Below are positions 32,371 to 43,918 of a stretch of DNA of 64,000 nt, one piece after another; the stretch's first letter is position 1, and every line of letters starts with the position of its first letter. The stretch comes from Apiotrichum sp. Y4204 (taxonomy: Eukaryota > Basidiomycota > Tremellomycetes > Trichosporonales > Trichosporonaceae). A program made the position numbers and the translations under genes. The stretch spans positions 558,001-622,000 of the forward strand of contig JAMYHL010000007.1 of the NCBI GenBank assembly GCA_025531455.1, given 5' to 3'. The notes beneath the pieces were generated by a model that saw only the letters and a program-made list of their open reading frames with translations, did no database searches and was not told the DNA's origin.

Positions 32371-35091
32371 ATGGCGAATCCCCCGCCATCCGCGCACAAC
32401 ACGCGCGAACACTCACAAGGTGGGTGTCCAGCTGGTCGCTGCCGCCGCTCACACCAGTCACGTCCGGCGTGCCCGCCACGGTGCCGTCGACGCTCGAGTT
32501 TGCGGAAACGACGACAGTCAGCCTAGAATGGCGACTTACCGGCCTCCGGGCCATGTATGAGAGCTCAAAGGGCGACGCCAAGTCGTGAGTTGCGGCCAAT
32601 GTTGACCTCGGCGGCGGCGGGTCCCGTGTTCGGGACTCGATGCTCTCCGACAAAGAGCAGGGGTGGCGGAGAGTGGATGGCCCGATGCCCGTGGGTTCTG
32701 CCCTCGAGTGAGCGGTGTTGCCGGTTGGATCGGGTCACGATCCTCCCCGCGCCCATCGGCCTTTTTGCTTCCCACAAGCCTCGCGAGCTCTATTGCTCAA
32801 GCTGGCCCCGGAGCTGACATGCTACAGGAAATGCATCAAGTCGGCCATCTTCGGAGACCCCGATCACCTCTGGGAGGTGCTATGGTATCCCAACTCGGGG
32901 GCACAGGGTGGCGACCATGCCAGTCTGTACCTTGCTTGCATGGTGAGTGCTGCGTTCAAGCTTCCAGCCTTGGTCATCCGTTGTTAACACACAAGCCCAC
33001 ACTACAAGAACGCGAACTGGCGATCGGGAACAAGTGGGTGCGGAAGGGCACGTGGTTCTTCCGCTTCGAGGTCAAGGTCTCCGAGGAGCGCACCGGCAAG
33101 ATGCAGGTCATTGCGAGCAAGGACGCCAGTGACCACACCTTTGCGGCCAAGACGGGCAACTGGGGCTGGCAGCAGTTTGCCAAGCGCGACGCCTTGTTCC
33201 TCAACCCGGCTGTCGTCGCGTCCGACAGCTTTACGATTGTGTGCACCATCTCGTGTCAGCCGCAGCCGCCAGCGGGCTACTGGCTTGGCTTGACAGTGCC
33301 GCGTACGCCGGCACAGCCCGGAACGCCGAATCAAATGTCATGGGCCGGCGGCGAAGGCGCAAGCGTGGGCGTCGGGGGCGGAACACGGGCTGCAGGCGGA
33401 CCCAAGCGTGTCGTCCCCCGTGAACTCATCTCCTCTGTTGGCGACTTGTTTGATGATCCGCGTAGGTAACGGTCGAGTTAACCTACTGACACCAGTCTAC
33501 TCGGACATTGAGTTTGTCATCGTGCCGTCCTCCCACAAAGCGCGGCTACTGGACGGTGAGCGCCCGCCGTCGCGCAAGGTGTACGCGAACAAGCGGCTCC
33601 TGAACCGGTGCGAGTACTTTGAGGCCATGTTTCACGGCGGCTTCCGCGAGGTGGAGGGCGTGATGGACGAGGACGACATTGACTATGACGACGAGGCGCT
33701 CTCGGATTCAGACCAGGACGACGAGCTCGAAGACTTTCTGTACCCGCTGCGAGATGATAGTGGGTCAGCCTCGCCACCGCGCGCACCGGGGGCGGAGGAG
33801 TCGGTGTCTCCGATTAGGGCAGACAATACCTCCCACCCGACGAGCGGTGATGCGAGTGCAAATGTCAGCGACGGCGAGGGACACTCGGACGACTCTGATG
33901 GAGCGGGGTTCACCACCGAGGGTGAGGGAGCCGCTGTCCACGCGAGGATGGATGCAAAGGAAGAGACCGAGACGCCTAAACTCGAGGATACTTCGACTGA
34001 AGGCATGGAGGTGGATGTTATCTCTCCGCCGCCTGCAGCAGCAGCAGCAGCAGCCGCCAGTGGACCGCTTCATGGGCCGAAAAAGACGCGCATCATTGTT
34101 CGGGACGCAGCCTGGGCGACCTGGTGGGCCGTCCTCTACTGGGTAGGTGAAAACTGGATTCTCCACTGACCACAGCTCTACACCGACACCATCTACTTTG
34201 CGCCTCTGGCGTCGTCGTTCATGGGGGACAGTCCAGCGTCCCGTCGCACACGCTCCGGAAGCCTCCCGCCAGCGCCAGAGCCCCGTACACGCCGGGAGTG
34301 GATTGCCATCTGGCTGGCTGAACGCGGCTTTGACCGCCCCTCCCCGCAGATATCCCACGTGCCTCCTACTGCCCGTGTCGTTGGTCCACGTCCAGTATCT
34401 GCCAAAGCGGTATACCGCCTGGCAGACCGGCTCGACCTACCAGCCCTGCGTCTGCGGGCGTTCCAGCACATCAACGGGCAGCTCACGTCGCAGAACATCC
34501 CCGCCGAGGTGTTCTCGCGCTTCAGCTCGACGTTTGAGGAGGTCCGGAAGGTGGGTGCTGACAGAGTGTGGAAATATATCACTAACCCCCCAGGTCCAGG
34601 TTGCGTACTTCCTCAAGCACTGGGGCGAGATCAAGAAGTCGGACACGATGCAGAACATCTGGAAGCAGATCCGCGACGGGAAGCATGTTGGCTTCGAGGA
34701 CGGTGAGTCCCCGCTGCTCCAGAAGATCTGGCAGTCCACAGAGTCTCCCGGGATTCAAGAGTCCTGGCGGTCTGAGGAGTCTCCGCGGCTCCAGGAGTCT
34801 GGGAACTTGCGAGACGAGGGCCGGGGCAGGCAGGCCGCCAAGTCCAAGTCTGGGGAGCGGCCCAAGAGACCCAATGAACACAGTACGCCCCGGGCCAAGG
34901 AGAACAGGGCGCCGCGGGAACACCAGCGAGCGGCAGACACTGACCGCAGTGTGGCCGCTCATTGTCAGCCAGCTCGACTTTCGCCCAGCGTAACGGTCGT
35001 AAACAGCCGCTGGCGGTGGCGCCGGCGCCGCCGCGAGCGCGAGCTGCGAGAGCGCGAGTGGGACCGCGCGGCGTGGGCGAGTGTGCTTTAG
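32371..35091 (+). CDS. MATH-BTB domain protein
   Basis: Probable substrate adaptor for a Cul3 ubiquitin ligase (family knowledge). Exon 1 opens MANPPPSAHNTREHSQ, followed by a 41-nt intron. Exon 2 reads VTSGVPATVPSTLEFAETTT. The MATH fold spans about 32820-33300 (LWEVLWYPNSG, HASLYLACM, WVRKGTWFFRFEVKV, WGWQQFAKRDALF). The BTB domain starts YSDIEFVIVPSS (about 33500) with CEYFEAMFHGGF, is interrupted by a long acidic insert (about 33660-34060, with an Ala run), and resumes at RIIVRDAAWATWWAVLYW. A helical C-terminal part follows (AVYRLADRLDLPALRLRAF; YFLKHWGEIKKSD). The tail is charged, with a repeated Glu-Ser-Pro pattern (34700-34800) and an Arg-rich stretch. The stop is TAG at 35089-35091. 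Confidence 0.82.
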
Positions 35092-35599
35092 AGTTGCACG
35101 AGTTGCATGACGATTACGATGGGGGAGACGCTTGTACTTGTATATACATTGCACCGAGCATGCAGACTGTCGAGAGTGTGCCCTGCACCGAAGGACTGCT
35201 GCTGCTGCAGTGCCCAACAGGTCGACATTCAACATGCTCGAAATGCATGTGCACTGCGTACTGCGTCCGGCCTCGGCGGCCCCCGAGGCCGACGTCACCA
35301 TCCCACCTCCACCCTCCACTCGTGACCGCTCTCGCCACGCCACAACCACCATTTGGTGCATTTCGTCCATTTCGTGCCATTCCAACGTTTGCGAACCGTT
35401 GCAAAGGTTGCATCGATTGCCATTCCACCATCACCACCACACACATCCGACCTCCGACCTCTGTCCTGCCCTCGCCCCGCTGCCGGAGCTCCGTCCTGCG
35501 CCGTGCCTGTAGCGTAGTCGCAAGTCGCAAGCCGCAAACGAAACGCAGAACCGCGACTGGCATCGATCGCCTAGCTTCCCCCCAAACCTCCATTTCACA
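35092..35599. other. Intergenic, no gene seen
   Basis: 508 bp before the VanZ-like gene, increasingly pyrimidine-rich toward its start. No gene is recognised. Confidence 0.55.
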
Positions 35600-36634
35600 A
35601 TGTCATCATACCCCCGTCCCACGGTTGTGATCCAGCAGATCCTTGAGCGCGCCGAGGACGCCGTGCTCCAGAGCTATCCCGTGCGCGGGGTGCCGTTACG
35701 TATCCGGCCTGTAAGTCGGAGCGAGGGAGTGGAGGAGAAGTGGAAGGTGGAGGAGAAGGGGCAGGGGATGGGATGGAGCGAAGAGGAGGCGAAAGCGAGA
35801 GGGAGGGGAGACTATATACTCACACCCACAGCTGATCGTCTTCTTCACGGCTGCATGGCTCATCTTCCTCGGCGTCCTCGGCTTCGCGCCATTGCCCGAG
35901 CTGCCGATTAATGACAAGGCGCTGCATTTCTGTGGATTGGGATTTGCGACGTTTCTGCTGTACTTTGTGCTTGAGGTGCCCGAGTGAGTCTTGCGGAAGG
36001 GGGAGCGGGGAGGAGCGTGGGGTGGGGTCGGGCGAGGGAGGGCGAGGATGGTTATGGATGAGGAATGCTTGCACTCATGATACCCCCCATTCCCCTCCTG
36101 TAATTTCCTCAATTCCTCAATGACTGACACGCAGGGGTCCCGGCCGGCGCGTCTGGTTTATCAACCGCGCCCCACTCATATTCACGCTCGTTTCCGGCTT
36201 CCTGGTCGGCGGGGTAGTGAGCGAGATCGTGCAGTCTTTCCTCCCCGTAAGTCCTGCAACTCAAGCATACCCCTCCTTACTCCCAGTGGAAATCCTTCCA
36301 GATCGGCGACGTCGCAGCCAACCTCCTCGGCTCGTCGCTTTTTCTCTACATTGCCGTCCTCCTGCGGCGGAGGGCACGGCGGCGCGCCGAGATTTCCGCG
36401 CTGTACCAGCCGCTCTCGGCCCACGAGGGCGCATCGTACCGCGACGCCCAGGGGCGGACGCACGCTTTCGGCGCGGCGGCTGCGGGCGCTGGGGCCGGAG
36501 CCGGAGCGATTGCACTGGGAGATGCGGACGAGTACGAGGTTGCGCGCCACGATGTGTGGGATGACGAGGTGGACGAGCGCGAGCTTGCCGGATCGGTGTT
36601 TGCCCTCGAGGAGAGCGGGGACGAGATGGTCTAA
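35600..36634 (+). CDS. VanZ-like family membrane protein
   Basis: Four short-spaced membrane helices in the VanZ arrangement. The ATG at 35600 opens MSSYPRPTVVIQQILERAED. After a 120-nt intron (35711-35830) comes LIVFFTAAWLIFLGVLGFAP, then the signature DKALHFCGLGFATFLLYFVL. After a second intron (about 35984-36134) comes FTLVSGFLVGGVVSEIVQSF, and after a third intron WKSFQIGDVAANLLGSSLF. The conserved D-K-x-x-H-F, E-x-x-Q and D-x-x-A-N positions of VanZ proteins are all visible. The C-terminal tail is acidic and probably cytosolic. The biochemical role in fungi is not established to my knowledge; in bacteria VanZ gives teicoplanin resistance. The stop is TAA at 36632-36634, 92 bp from the convergent neighbour. 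Confidence 0.85.
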
Positions 36635-36726
36635 TGGCCAGCGCGGAAGCTGGAGGCTTGAAAGCTTGGAAGCTGGGAAGGCCGGACATCACATACATCA
36701 TGCACTAGAGTTTTCATCACTATAAT

Positions 36727-38270
36727 CTACAATTTGCGCGGCGTCTCGGGGACGTACCCCAGCCGCTCGGCAAGCGACGGACGCACTGCTCCGTCGTCTT
36801 CGCTCTCCTCGTCGTCGGTCGGCACCATCAGGTCCGCGAGGTGGCTCAGGTCGTCCTCGCTCTCGTACGTCGCGTACGAGCTGCTCCGCCGGCGCTCGCG
36901 GCGGGGCAGCTGTGGAGTCTCGGCAACTTGCTCCGGAAACAGCGCCTGGTATGGGGTTTCCGCGACGAACGCGCGCTTCTCCCTGCGTACCGGTGTCTCA
37001 GCGACAAAGGCCCGCGAGGACGAAGACGCTCTTCCAGAAGAAGGGGGTTCGGCATCCTCGCGGATCGGCGTCGGTGCCGCGCGCATTGAGGTTGCGGGCC
37101 GAAACCTCGGCCGTGCGGGCGTGCTCGCTACAAGCGTTTCAGCCAGGGCGGCGCTCGCGCTCTCAAGGCGCGATTGGCTCTCGTGCCGGCGCAGATTGGC
37201 GGTCGCGGCCTTTGCGCCAAGCCAGCCCGGACCGTCACCCTGCGGTTTGCGGAGAAGCGAGGACGAACGGCGGAGAAGCACCTCGCGGCCCTTGAAGAGG
37301 TCCTTACCGCTCGGGGCGCGGACGACTGCGCGTGGCGGGGGGAGTATCTCGGTACGCGAGGCGGAGCGGCGGATACTCGCCGCTCGGACTGTGGCGGGGT
37401 GGGTCTCGTCCAGCTTTTGGGTGACTGCTGGTTTTCTTGATTTCTTTGCGGCACGGAGCTCGGGGAGGGGGACTGCCTCGCCGACAATCTTAGCGCGCAG
37501 GGACGCGAGGAAGGCGCCTTCGTGTGGAAATAGAGGGGAGAGGACGGCGAGGAGGTGGTGTACCGCGCCGGCGAAGGGGTCGGGCGTCGCGCTCAGTTCC
37601 CCGACCGCGAGCCAGATACCGATGCGGTCGGCCAGCTGCTCGAGCGCTGCGCTCGTGTCGTCCAGTACTGGGTTCGAGTTACGCTTGCGCTTCCCCTTCT
37701 TGTCCGGCTTGGCGGAACTCGTCGGCGTCCGAGAACGGTAAAATAGCAGCATGGCAATCTGCAGTACGACCCTGTTGTCAGCCCCGCATTTCTTCCTACT
37801 CACTCGCGGCGCACGAGTTCCTCGCTGATACTCTGCACGCTTACGCCCTTGCCCTCCGCGACGGCGCGGCACCGCAGGCGCACATCAACCGCAAAGGCGA
37901 GCATGGCCCCTTCGTCGGCAAGGAGTCCGGCAGCGACCGCCTCGGGCGTGATATCGCGGGAACTCTCGACGGCGCCCATCGCGGCCGAGAGGACGGGGGG
38001 GAGCGCGCGCCGCCTTTCCTCAATACCTTGGAGCGGGAGGAGGAGCGGGGACACGTCGGCGCCGGCGCGGGACAGGTCCGAGAGAAAACCGGAGATCGGG
38101 AAGAGGGTCTATATCAGCTCTGGAGTTTGTACTGCATTGTAACTCACTTCGCCGAGATAGAGGGTCTCGAGGTATCGGCGCCTCACGAAGGCTGGTGGCG
38201 GCTCGGTGCTCGGCCCTGGGCCGCTGTTGTCAACTTTTGTAGTTGGGTTGTTTGCTCACGCAATGTCCAT
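36727..38270 (-). CDS. SLD3: Sld3-like DNA replication initiation factor
   Basis: Sld3 loads Cdc45 onto the MCM helicase at origins after CDK phosphorylation (family knowledge). Exon 1 is MDIA from the ATG at 38270. Short introns join it to FVRRRYLETLYLGE, then TLFPISGFLSDLSRAG, then a helical part ending SVQSISEELVRRE that splices onto VVLQIAMLLFYRSRT. The F-x-x-x-Y-L-x-x-L-Y-L pattern and the R-R-E/x-L-Q-I junction resemble the Sld3 central domain. The C-terminal half is disordered and repeats AETP-type motifs (FVAETPVRREKR, FVAETPYQALFPEQ, VAETPQ, PETPRKL), possible TP phosphosites. The stop is TAG at 36727-36729. The assignment is by pattern only; a search against the Sld3 domain family would settle it. 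Confidence 0.62.
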
Positions 38271-38874
38271 GGACCAGGTGCTCGTGCGCCGCGGAGGAAG
38301 GGGAAGCGGGCATGTCAGGTCCAGCGTGAATGGTAGTGGAGGGAGGGAGGGGGGTGGTTGGAGGGCTGTCATGGTCGTGTTGACATTGGTGTGGATGTTG
38401 TGGAGATGAAAGAAGGCGCGTCGACGCGTCGAAATTGGCATCATTGTCATTGCGGGCGGGAGCATTTCGAGTGCCCGAGCATTCACACATTCGCCACCCA
38501 AGTCGCCACCCGATTCAGCCAAGACACCAGTCTTCATCAGTCACAGGGAGCATCATGCACCATACACCTGATGATGTACCACACACGTGCACCCACATAC
38601 CCATTCACTGCCCCACATGCAATCCCTCTCTCCGACCCTTCGGGCCCTTGGCCGCACCTCCTCCTTGGTTTCATAACTTGCATTAGGTATTACATTGCCA
38701 CGACGTGTGGAGCGGCCAGGATGACACGGGGGGATGAACTGTAGCTGTAGCTGTATCTGTATGGCAAACTGATGGCTAGATGGTGCGTGGGCGATGGGCG
38801 GGGCCAGGGAAGGCCACAAGGGGGAAGATGCGAGATGGAGCAAGAAAAATTGCAGCGGGTCGGGAGGAATGGGC
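38271..38874. other. Intergenic, no gene seen
   Basis: About 600 bp upstream of the Sld3-like gene and downstream of the protease gene. Contains short GTAGCT/CTGTA iterations (about 38740-38765). No gene is recognised. Confidence 0.5.
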
Positions 38875-40449
38875 CTAGAGGAAGGCGGCAAGGAGGGTCG
38901 CGACAATGACGGCAGCGGTCGGCGCACGAAGGCCGAACGCGGCATTGCCAGGGCCACCCAGGGGGTTCGAGGACCCGGTGTTCTGCGGGTTGCCGATCGT
39001 GACGCCTGACGGGATGTGGCCGCTGCCGCCATTGCCAAGAGGGTTGATGTTGCCCCCCTGGGTGAGGTCGTTGCCGGCAGCCTGGACGCCGTTTGCCAAG
39101 CTGGCAAAGCCGACAGCAGCAGGTTTGAGGCGGTAAGCCGAGTAGACATTCTTCAAAAAGGTGGCGCCTACGATCCATTGGATCGTGGAGCGAGGTCCCG
39201 TGTCAAGGGTGAAGACGGCACCGATGCAGTAAGTGTCGTCCAGCTGGTTAAAGTTGAAGTCGTCGTTATTGACAGGGTACGACACGCCGCCAAAGGTCAT
39301 CGCAAAGTCCACAGTGGTGGCGCAGGGGTACGCGTAGTATCCATCCATGCCATACTGCGACAGCTCCTGGGAGCCCCTGATGCTGGAGTAGATGGCCCGA
39401 ACGACAGAAGACGGAGCGCCGATGAGCGTGGTGCCGGTATCGATCGCGGCATTGGGCGTGTTGTCATTGTACCCAAGGCTCTTGCCACTGAGAGAAATGT
39501 CGTCAACGGGGATACGCCAGTAGTCGTTGCTGTTGGGAACATTGACATAGTTCATCTTGCCCTGGAACATCGAAGTGTTGAGGCCCCCAAAGACAATCTC
39601 GCCGCCATTGGGCTCAAATGCCCGGGTATCAGCCTGGCCACGGAATCGCTTCATAAAGACGCCAAACTCCGGGTCCTTCCATGTCGATTGCGCCAATTGC
39701 TCCCACCACGGCGTGACCTGGGGCGAGACCGCGATGCCCGAGAAGGCGAGACCCATGATACCGGAAAGCGGGGCGTTCAGGAGGGCCGTTGTTTTGCTGC
39801 TGCCCGGCTGGGTGCCAATCGCCTGATCGACAAGGCCAAAGTACTGGTTGTTGATAGTAAATCCAGCCATGGACACAGTGTCGGTGCCGAGCGAGCCAGA
39901 CACTTCTCCAGAGCCGTACTTTACGCCAAAGGGAAGGTTGCTCCTGCGAACGGTCGACGACTTGGTCTCGTCAAAGAGGGGTAGTCCCTCCTGAGCGCAC
40001 ACGGAACAGGAAGTGTCAACCACCCACAGGTCCGAGGAGCCCGTGTCCATGACGACCAGCAAACTTTGTGGTGGAGTACCAATGTCCACCGCAGCGGAGT
40101 ATGAAGAGTCAATGCCAGTGTTAGCCAGGGTTGTGGTACCAAGCTCATTGGCGGCGGCACGTTTGCGGAGCATCGTATCGCGGATGGCAATGTCGCGCTT
40201 GAGGTTGCGCTTGCCCTCGGCCGAGAGGTGGTTGAGATACTTCTTACGAGTGCCGATTGACAGCTCGCGCAGGTGATCGATAATGTCGGACTGGCTGGCA
40301 TCGCGGGGGAGGGCACGGGGAGGGTTAAGCGGCACGGCAACCGAGCCGCGCTTCTCTAGGGTTGCCCGCGGCTCGACGCCTTGAGGCGGGGCGGCAACGG
40401 CGCCGGCGGCAGCAAGCACCGCGGCAGCAAGTGTGACGGCGGTGTACAT
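38875..40449 (-). CDS. Secreted pepsin-like aspartic protease, probable GPI anchor
   Basis: Intronless, 524 residues. A signal peptide (MYTAVTLAAAVLAAAGAVAA) is followed by a propeptide with dibasic sites (LEKR, MLRKR) before the mature domain. The two active-site motifs are VVMDTGSSDLWVVD (about 40040) and AAIDTGTTLIG (about 39435). Cys pairs (CSVC, and the late Cys around PCATT and YCIG) are in place. The C-terminus carries a Gly/Asn/Ser-rich stalk and a hydrophobic tail (AAVIVATLLAAFL), which suggests a GPI anchor as in yapsins. It should act at the cell surface or wall. A TATA-like box lies about 92 bp upstream. The A1 family assignment is firm; the GPI anchor is inferred. Confidence 0.93.
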   Translation of the reverse strand: MYTAVTLAAAVLAAAGAVAAPPQGVEPRATLEKRGSVAVPLNPPRALPRDASQSDIIDHLRELSIGTRKKYLNHLSAEGKRNLKRDIAIRDTMLRKRAAANELGTTTLANTGIDSSYSAAVDIGTPPQSLLVVMDTGSSDLWVVDTSCSVCAQEGLPLFDETKSSTVRRSNLPFGVKYGSGEVSGSLGTDTVSMAGFTINNQYFGLVDQAIGTQPGSSKTTALLNAPLSGIMGLAFSGIAVSPQVTPWWEQLAQSTWKDPEFGVFMKRFRGQADTRAFEPNGGEIVFGGLNTSMFQGKMNYVNVPNSNDYWRIPVDDISLSGKSLGYNDNTPNAAIDTGTTLIGAPSSVVRAIYSSIRGSQELSQYGMDGYYAYPCATTVDFAMTFGGVSYPVNNDDFNFNQLDDTYCIGAVFTLDTGPRSTIQWIVGATFLKNVYSAYRLKPAAVGFASLANGVQAAGNDLTQGGNINPLGNGGSGHIPSGVTIGNPQNTGSSNPLGGPGNAAFGLRAPTAAVIVATLLAAFL

Positions 40450-43400
40450 GGGGGATGGGCGATAGTCGTGAATGACTTTGAATGAAAGATGAGGAAAGTG
40501 AGAGACAAAAGGTGGCGATCAATGGGCTCCTCTACTTGTCTAGTATATATGAGCTGGTGTGCTGCGATGGAGAATGAAGGCAACGATGCCAGCTTCTAGC
40601 GAATGTTGTTGATTAAAACGAAGGTGTCGGTTCGGAATGTACGGCGCAGCAGCTTGTCCGTGTGCTGTGTATGCTTGTGTGCTGTGCGCAGTGACACAAA
40701 GTCCGGGTGTGGGCGGTGTGTGGTGATCGTGGTGACAAAAAAAGCGACGAGGAATTAAAAAAGCACAAGAAAGAAAAAAGCTGCGCACACTAGGCGACAC
40801 CGGTGGCCGAGTCGAGTCGCTGTGCGCTATGCGTTCGTGCGCGGGTTATGCGACGGTGAGTTCCAAGACACGCGCAGCAGATGTATGTGCGGGCACGGGC
40901 GGGTGAGGGCAGGAGGTGGATTCCGGGCTGCGGGCTGCGTGGCGGTGGGGGGTTACTGTGGTGGTGCGGAATGCGGGGGTGGGGAGTGAGACTGATTGTG
41001 CAGGCGATGTGCGGGCGATACGCGATGGCGGCGGCGATGCAAGATATAGGCCAGACGCGGTGGGGGGATATGAGGAGAGAGAAACAAGAAGAGCGAAAAT
41101 GGACGACGGATGTCGAAAGGGAGAGGTTTAACTGCTGTTTACCCAGGAAAAGGGAAAAACGGAAGGAAGAGAAGCGATAAAAAAGTAACGGCACGCGAAG
41201 GGGGGATGCGATGGATGCGATGGGATGATGCTACCAAAGCTGCTTGTTTGCCTATGATGATGATGATGACTGGGCAATGATGATGCATCGGCCACTCGGC
41301 ACCTCGGCGGGGGGCAATTGCTGCTGACGACGCCTCGCAGACAGTTCGCAGCTCGCAGCTCGCAGCTCACCGCGCAGCTTTCGGGCCTGGTGTGCGGCTA
41401 CTACTGCTGCTTTGCAATCTTTTTCGGACCTACAGTCACCATCACCGTTCGCTCACAGTGGCTCGACCAGCGTGTTTTGTCTTGTTCTTTTCCCTCTCAG
41501 CTGTCAGGCCCTGCGGCTCTGCTCCTCTGCATGAAAAGCGAACACGGATTGCACGTAATAATTAAGCAGAAGTAAAAAATTATGCAACGTGCGGCGCGGA
41601 ATACGCAGAACATGCAGATCATATGCAGAACACTCTTGGCACATGTGGGCACACAGTCGAGTGCGGGAGTGCACGAGTGCCATGGTGCCATGCACCATGC
41701 TGGCTGCGCGACTGCGTGCTGCTGCGCCAATGCAGACTCAGACCCGTATACCCGTAGCTTTTAGGCTGGGTGGCCAAGAGCGCCCAAGAGCGCGACAGCC
41801 AAGCCCAAATACCCAAGACCAAATCAAAAGCGCCCAAGCGGCCAAGGCCCGAGGAACGGTGGCGCCACGCCTCGGCCTGTGACTGCGCAGCATGACTCAA
41901 ATGGGGGGCCGGGAGGGTGCACCGGCGCACCGGGACACCCACATTGATGGCCCGAATGATGCGATCATGAGACAACACTGAGGCATGCGGCCCGAGACAA
42001 CTTCTTCAAGTACTGCATACTGCGCCAAGGGCCAAGAATTCCAGGATGCACGCCTCATGAGGGGATCAGAGAATCCCAGAATCGCGACGAAGAATTGGGA
42101 TCTGCAGCGCTAGACCTTCTTATTCCAGGAGATCAGGAGATGCAGGAGAGAGGGGGAGGCCAGCGGCCAGCCGCCGACCGTCAGCAGCGCGTACTCTAGG
42201 GTTAAACAGCAAGTGGGAAGAGCATGGCCGATACCCGGGTCTTCGCTGTGGGCGCCGATGGTGTCAAGATATGTAGGCACAGTCACCCCCAAACCCCGAC
42301 GTCATCGATCGCCCGTCCTTGTTCCCTGATACCCCTGGCTTCTCCGCAGTCACCAGCCAGCCACTGCAAGAGGCGCAGCCCGGCCGGCCAGGGGCGCAGC
42401 GGGTGACAAGCGCCTAGCTAGTCACACCTGTAATCCGACAATTATGATAATGTCCTAATCCTAATCCTCCCCTCATCCAGCCCCCCGTCCCTCTAATTAC
42501 GGGCGTCACCCATAACAGTAACTACTAAGATCCGGGCCTCGTCTTTCAGGGCACAAAACCCAACTCTGTGTACTGTACGAACGACGAGCTCCGAGCTACA
42601 TGCTCCACATCAGGTTCTCCTCGCCCTAAGCAGTCTTCTTGGAGGGCTCTTGGAGGCAGCTTTTTTAAAGTTACGTAAAATCTTCCTAACAGCCTCTGGG
42701 CATGGGCAGCGGGGCATTGGCAGCGCTGGGAACGGGAATCTGGTGAGGGTGGGCAGCGGCGCGGCGCGCGCCGGCGCCCGCTTGAGCCTCGACTAGCCAG
42801 GCTTGGTTGCCTGCGCCGATCACGTGCCTGCGCACAGACCGGAAATTCAACCGCCGACCTCCGACCTCCGAGCGCCGAGATTCTTCGATTGTGCGCATAG
42901 TGTGCCCGCTCGCGTCGGGGCTTGCGGCGCGACTAGGCCCATTGCCATCGGCCACACGCGCCCGATATCCGCGCTCTGAAGCTCTGATGCGCCCGCGCAA
43001 TTCTCTTTACGCCTCATTTTGAAGCGGCATAGCAGCGCAGAAGTTAGTGGGAGAAGATCGTCATCGGATCGGCAGGGTGAACGATCATCGGATCCGCGAT
43101 CAAAGGTTTGATCAACGGGCATTTAGCACCTCGGCAGGGAGGGTTCTGCAGCTCGCCGATCATCTCTGCGCCCGAATGCGGAATGATCCGCTCCCCTAGC
43201 GATAGTTCCATATCCTTACTCCTTGTCCACGCGTTGGCCGCCGCCGATCGCTCGCGCGCGCTCGCGAGCGCCTGAGCGACGCGTATCCCATGGTCCTCCG
43301 ATCGTCAGGAGCACACGATTGACTGGAAGCTGCGCGCTGATGCCGGAGGGGTAAGGGCGCAGGGGGGCATCGCGTCCACGCCACGTCGATCTGTACCAGC

Positions 43401-43918
43401 CTCGAGCTCGCGCCTCGCGACCTCGTACAGGGGATGGGCCTCGATTCCCAGGGGTCACCTGGCATCGCTCGTTTCAAGAAGCTTGTTCTCCGTCGAATGG
43501 TATCAGATTCTGTCCTGTCCCTGTTTCCTTGCCTTCTCGTTTTCTTTGCCTTTTTCATTCGTTCTGTGGTCATATGTTGCAGCTTGCACCGCGTCCTGTC
43601 CTGATGTCTGATTGTCAGCAATAACAGACTGTGTTTCGCCAACTCATCGTTGAAGGCCTCGAGAACGTGATTACAGTCCGGTCCTTTGCCATGTGAGGTG
43701 CTATGCCATGTGAGGAGCCCCCAGGGCGCGATCCAAGCGAGTTCGGAGACCTGTGCCCGGTGGCGTCGATGGATTATTGGACGCCTGTAAACAGTCGCCA
43801 GCAGGCCAGCAGGCAGCAACGACTCGGACTCCTCCACATCACACCGACCAGGTCGCAGCTCGACCCCATGCATGCATATGCACACCTACAACGCATCTCA
43901 TTACCACACTAACCTGAC
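40450..43918. other. Longest gene-free stretch (3.5 kb)
   Basis: No gene is recognised. It holds simple-sequence patches (TGATGATGATGAT near 41255; repeated GCAGCTC near 41345; TAATCC repeats near 42462) and a small palindrome GATCAAAGGTTTGATC (about 43097). Minus-strand frame 43196-43885 is open for 229 codons, but its composition is not protein-like. No terminal repeats or transposase were found. Confidence 0.5.
40541..40550 (-). promoter_or_regulatory. TATA box of the aspartic protease gene
   Basis: ATATATACTA on the minus strand, about 92 bp before the ATG at 40449. Confidence 0.5.

Noticed and set aside
42455..42475. Telomere-like TAATCC repeats
   Set aside because: Only two to three units, interrupted, and surrounded by ordinary sequence.
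43196..43885. 229-codon minus-strand open frame
   Set aside because: Extremely Arg/Ser/His-rich with no fold-like segments. High GC content produces such frames by chance, and no splice or promoter support is seen.
40450..43918. Transposon remnant in the gene-free stretch
   Set aside because: No terminal repeats, target-site duplication or transposase-like frame could be found by reading.
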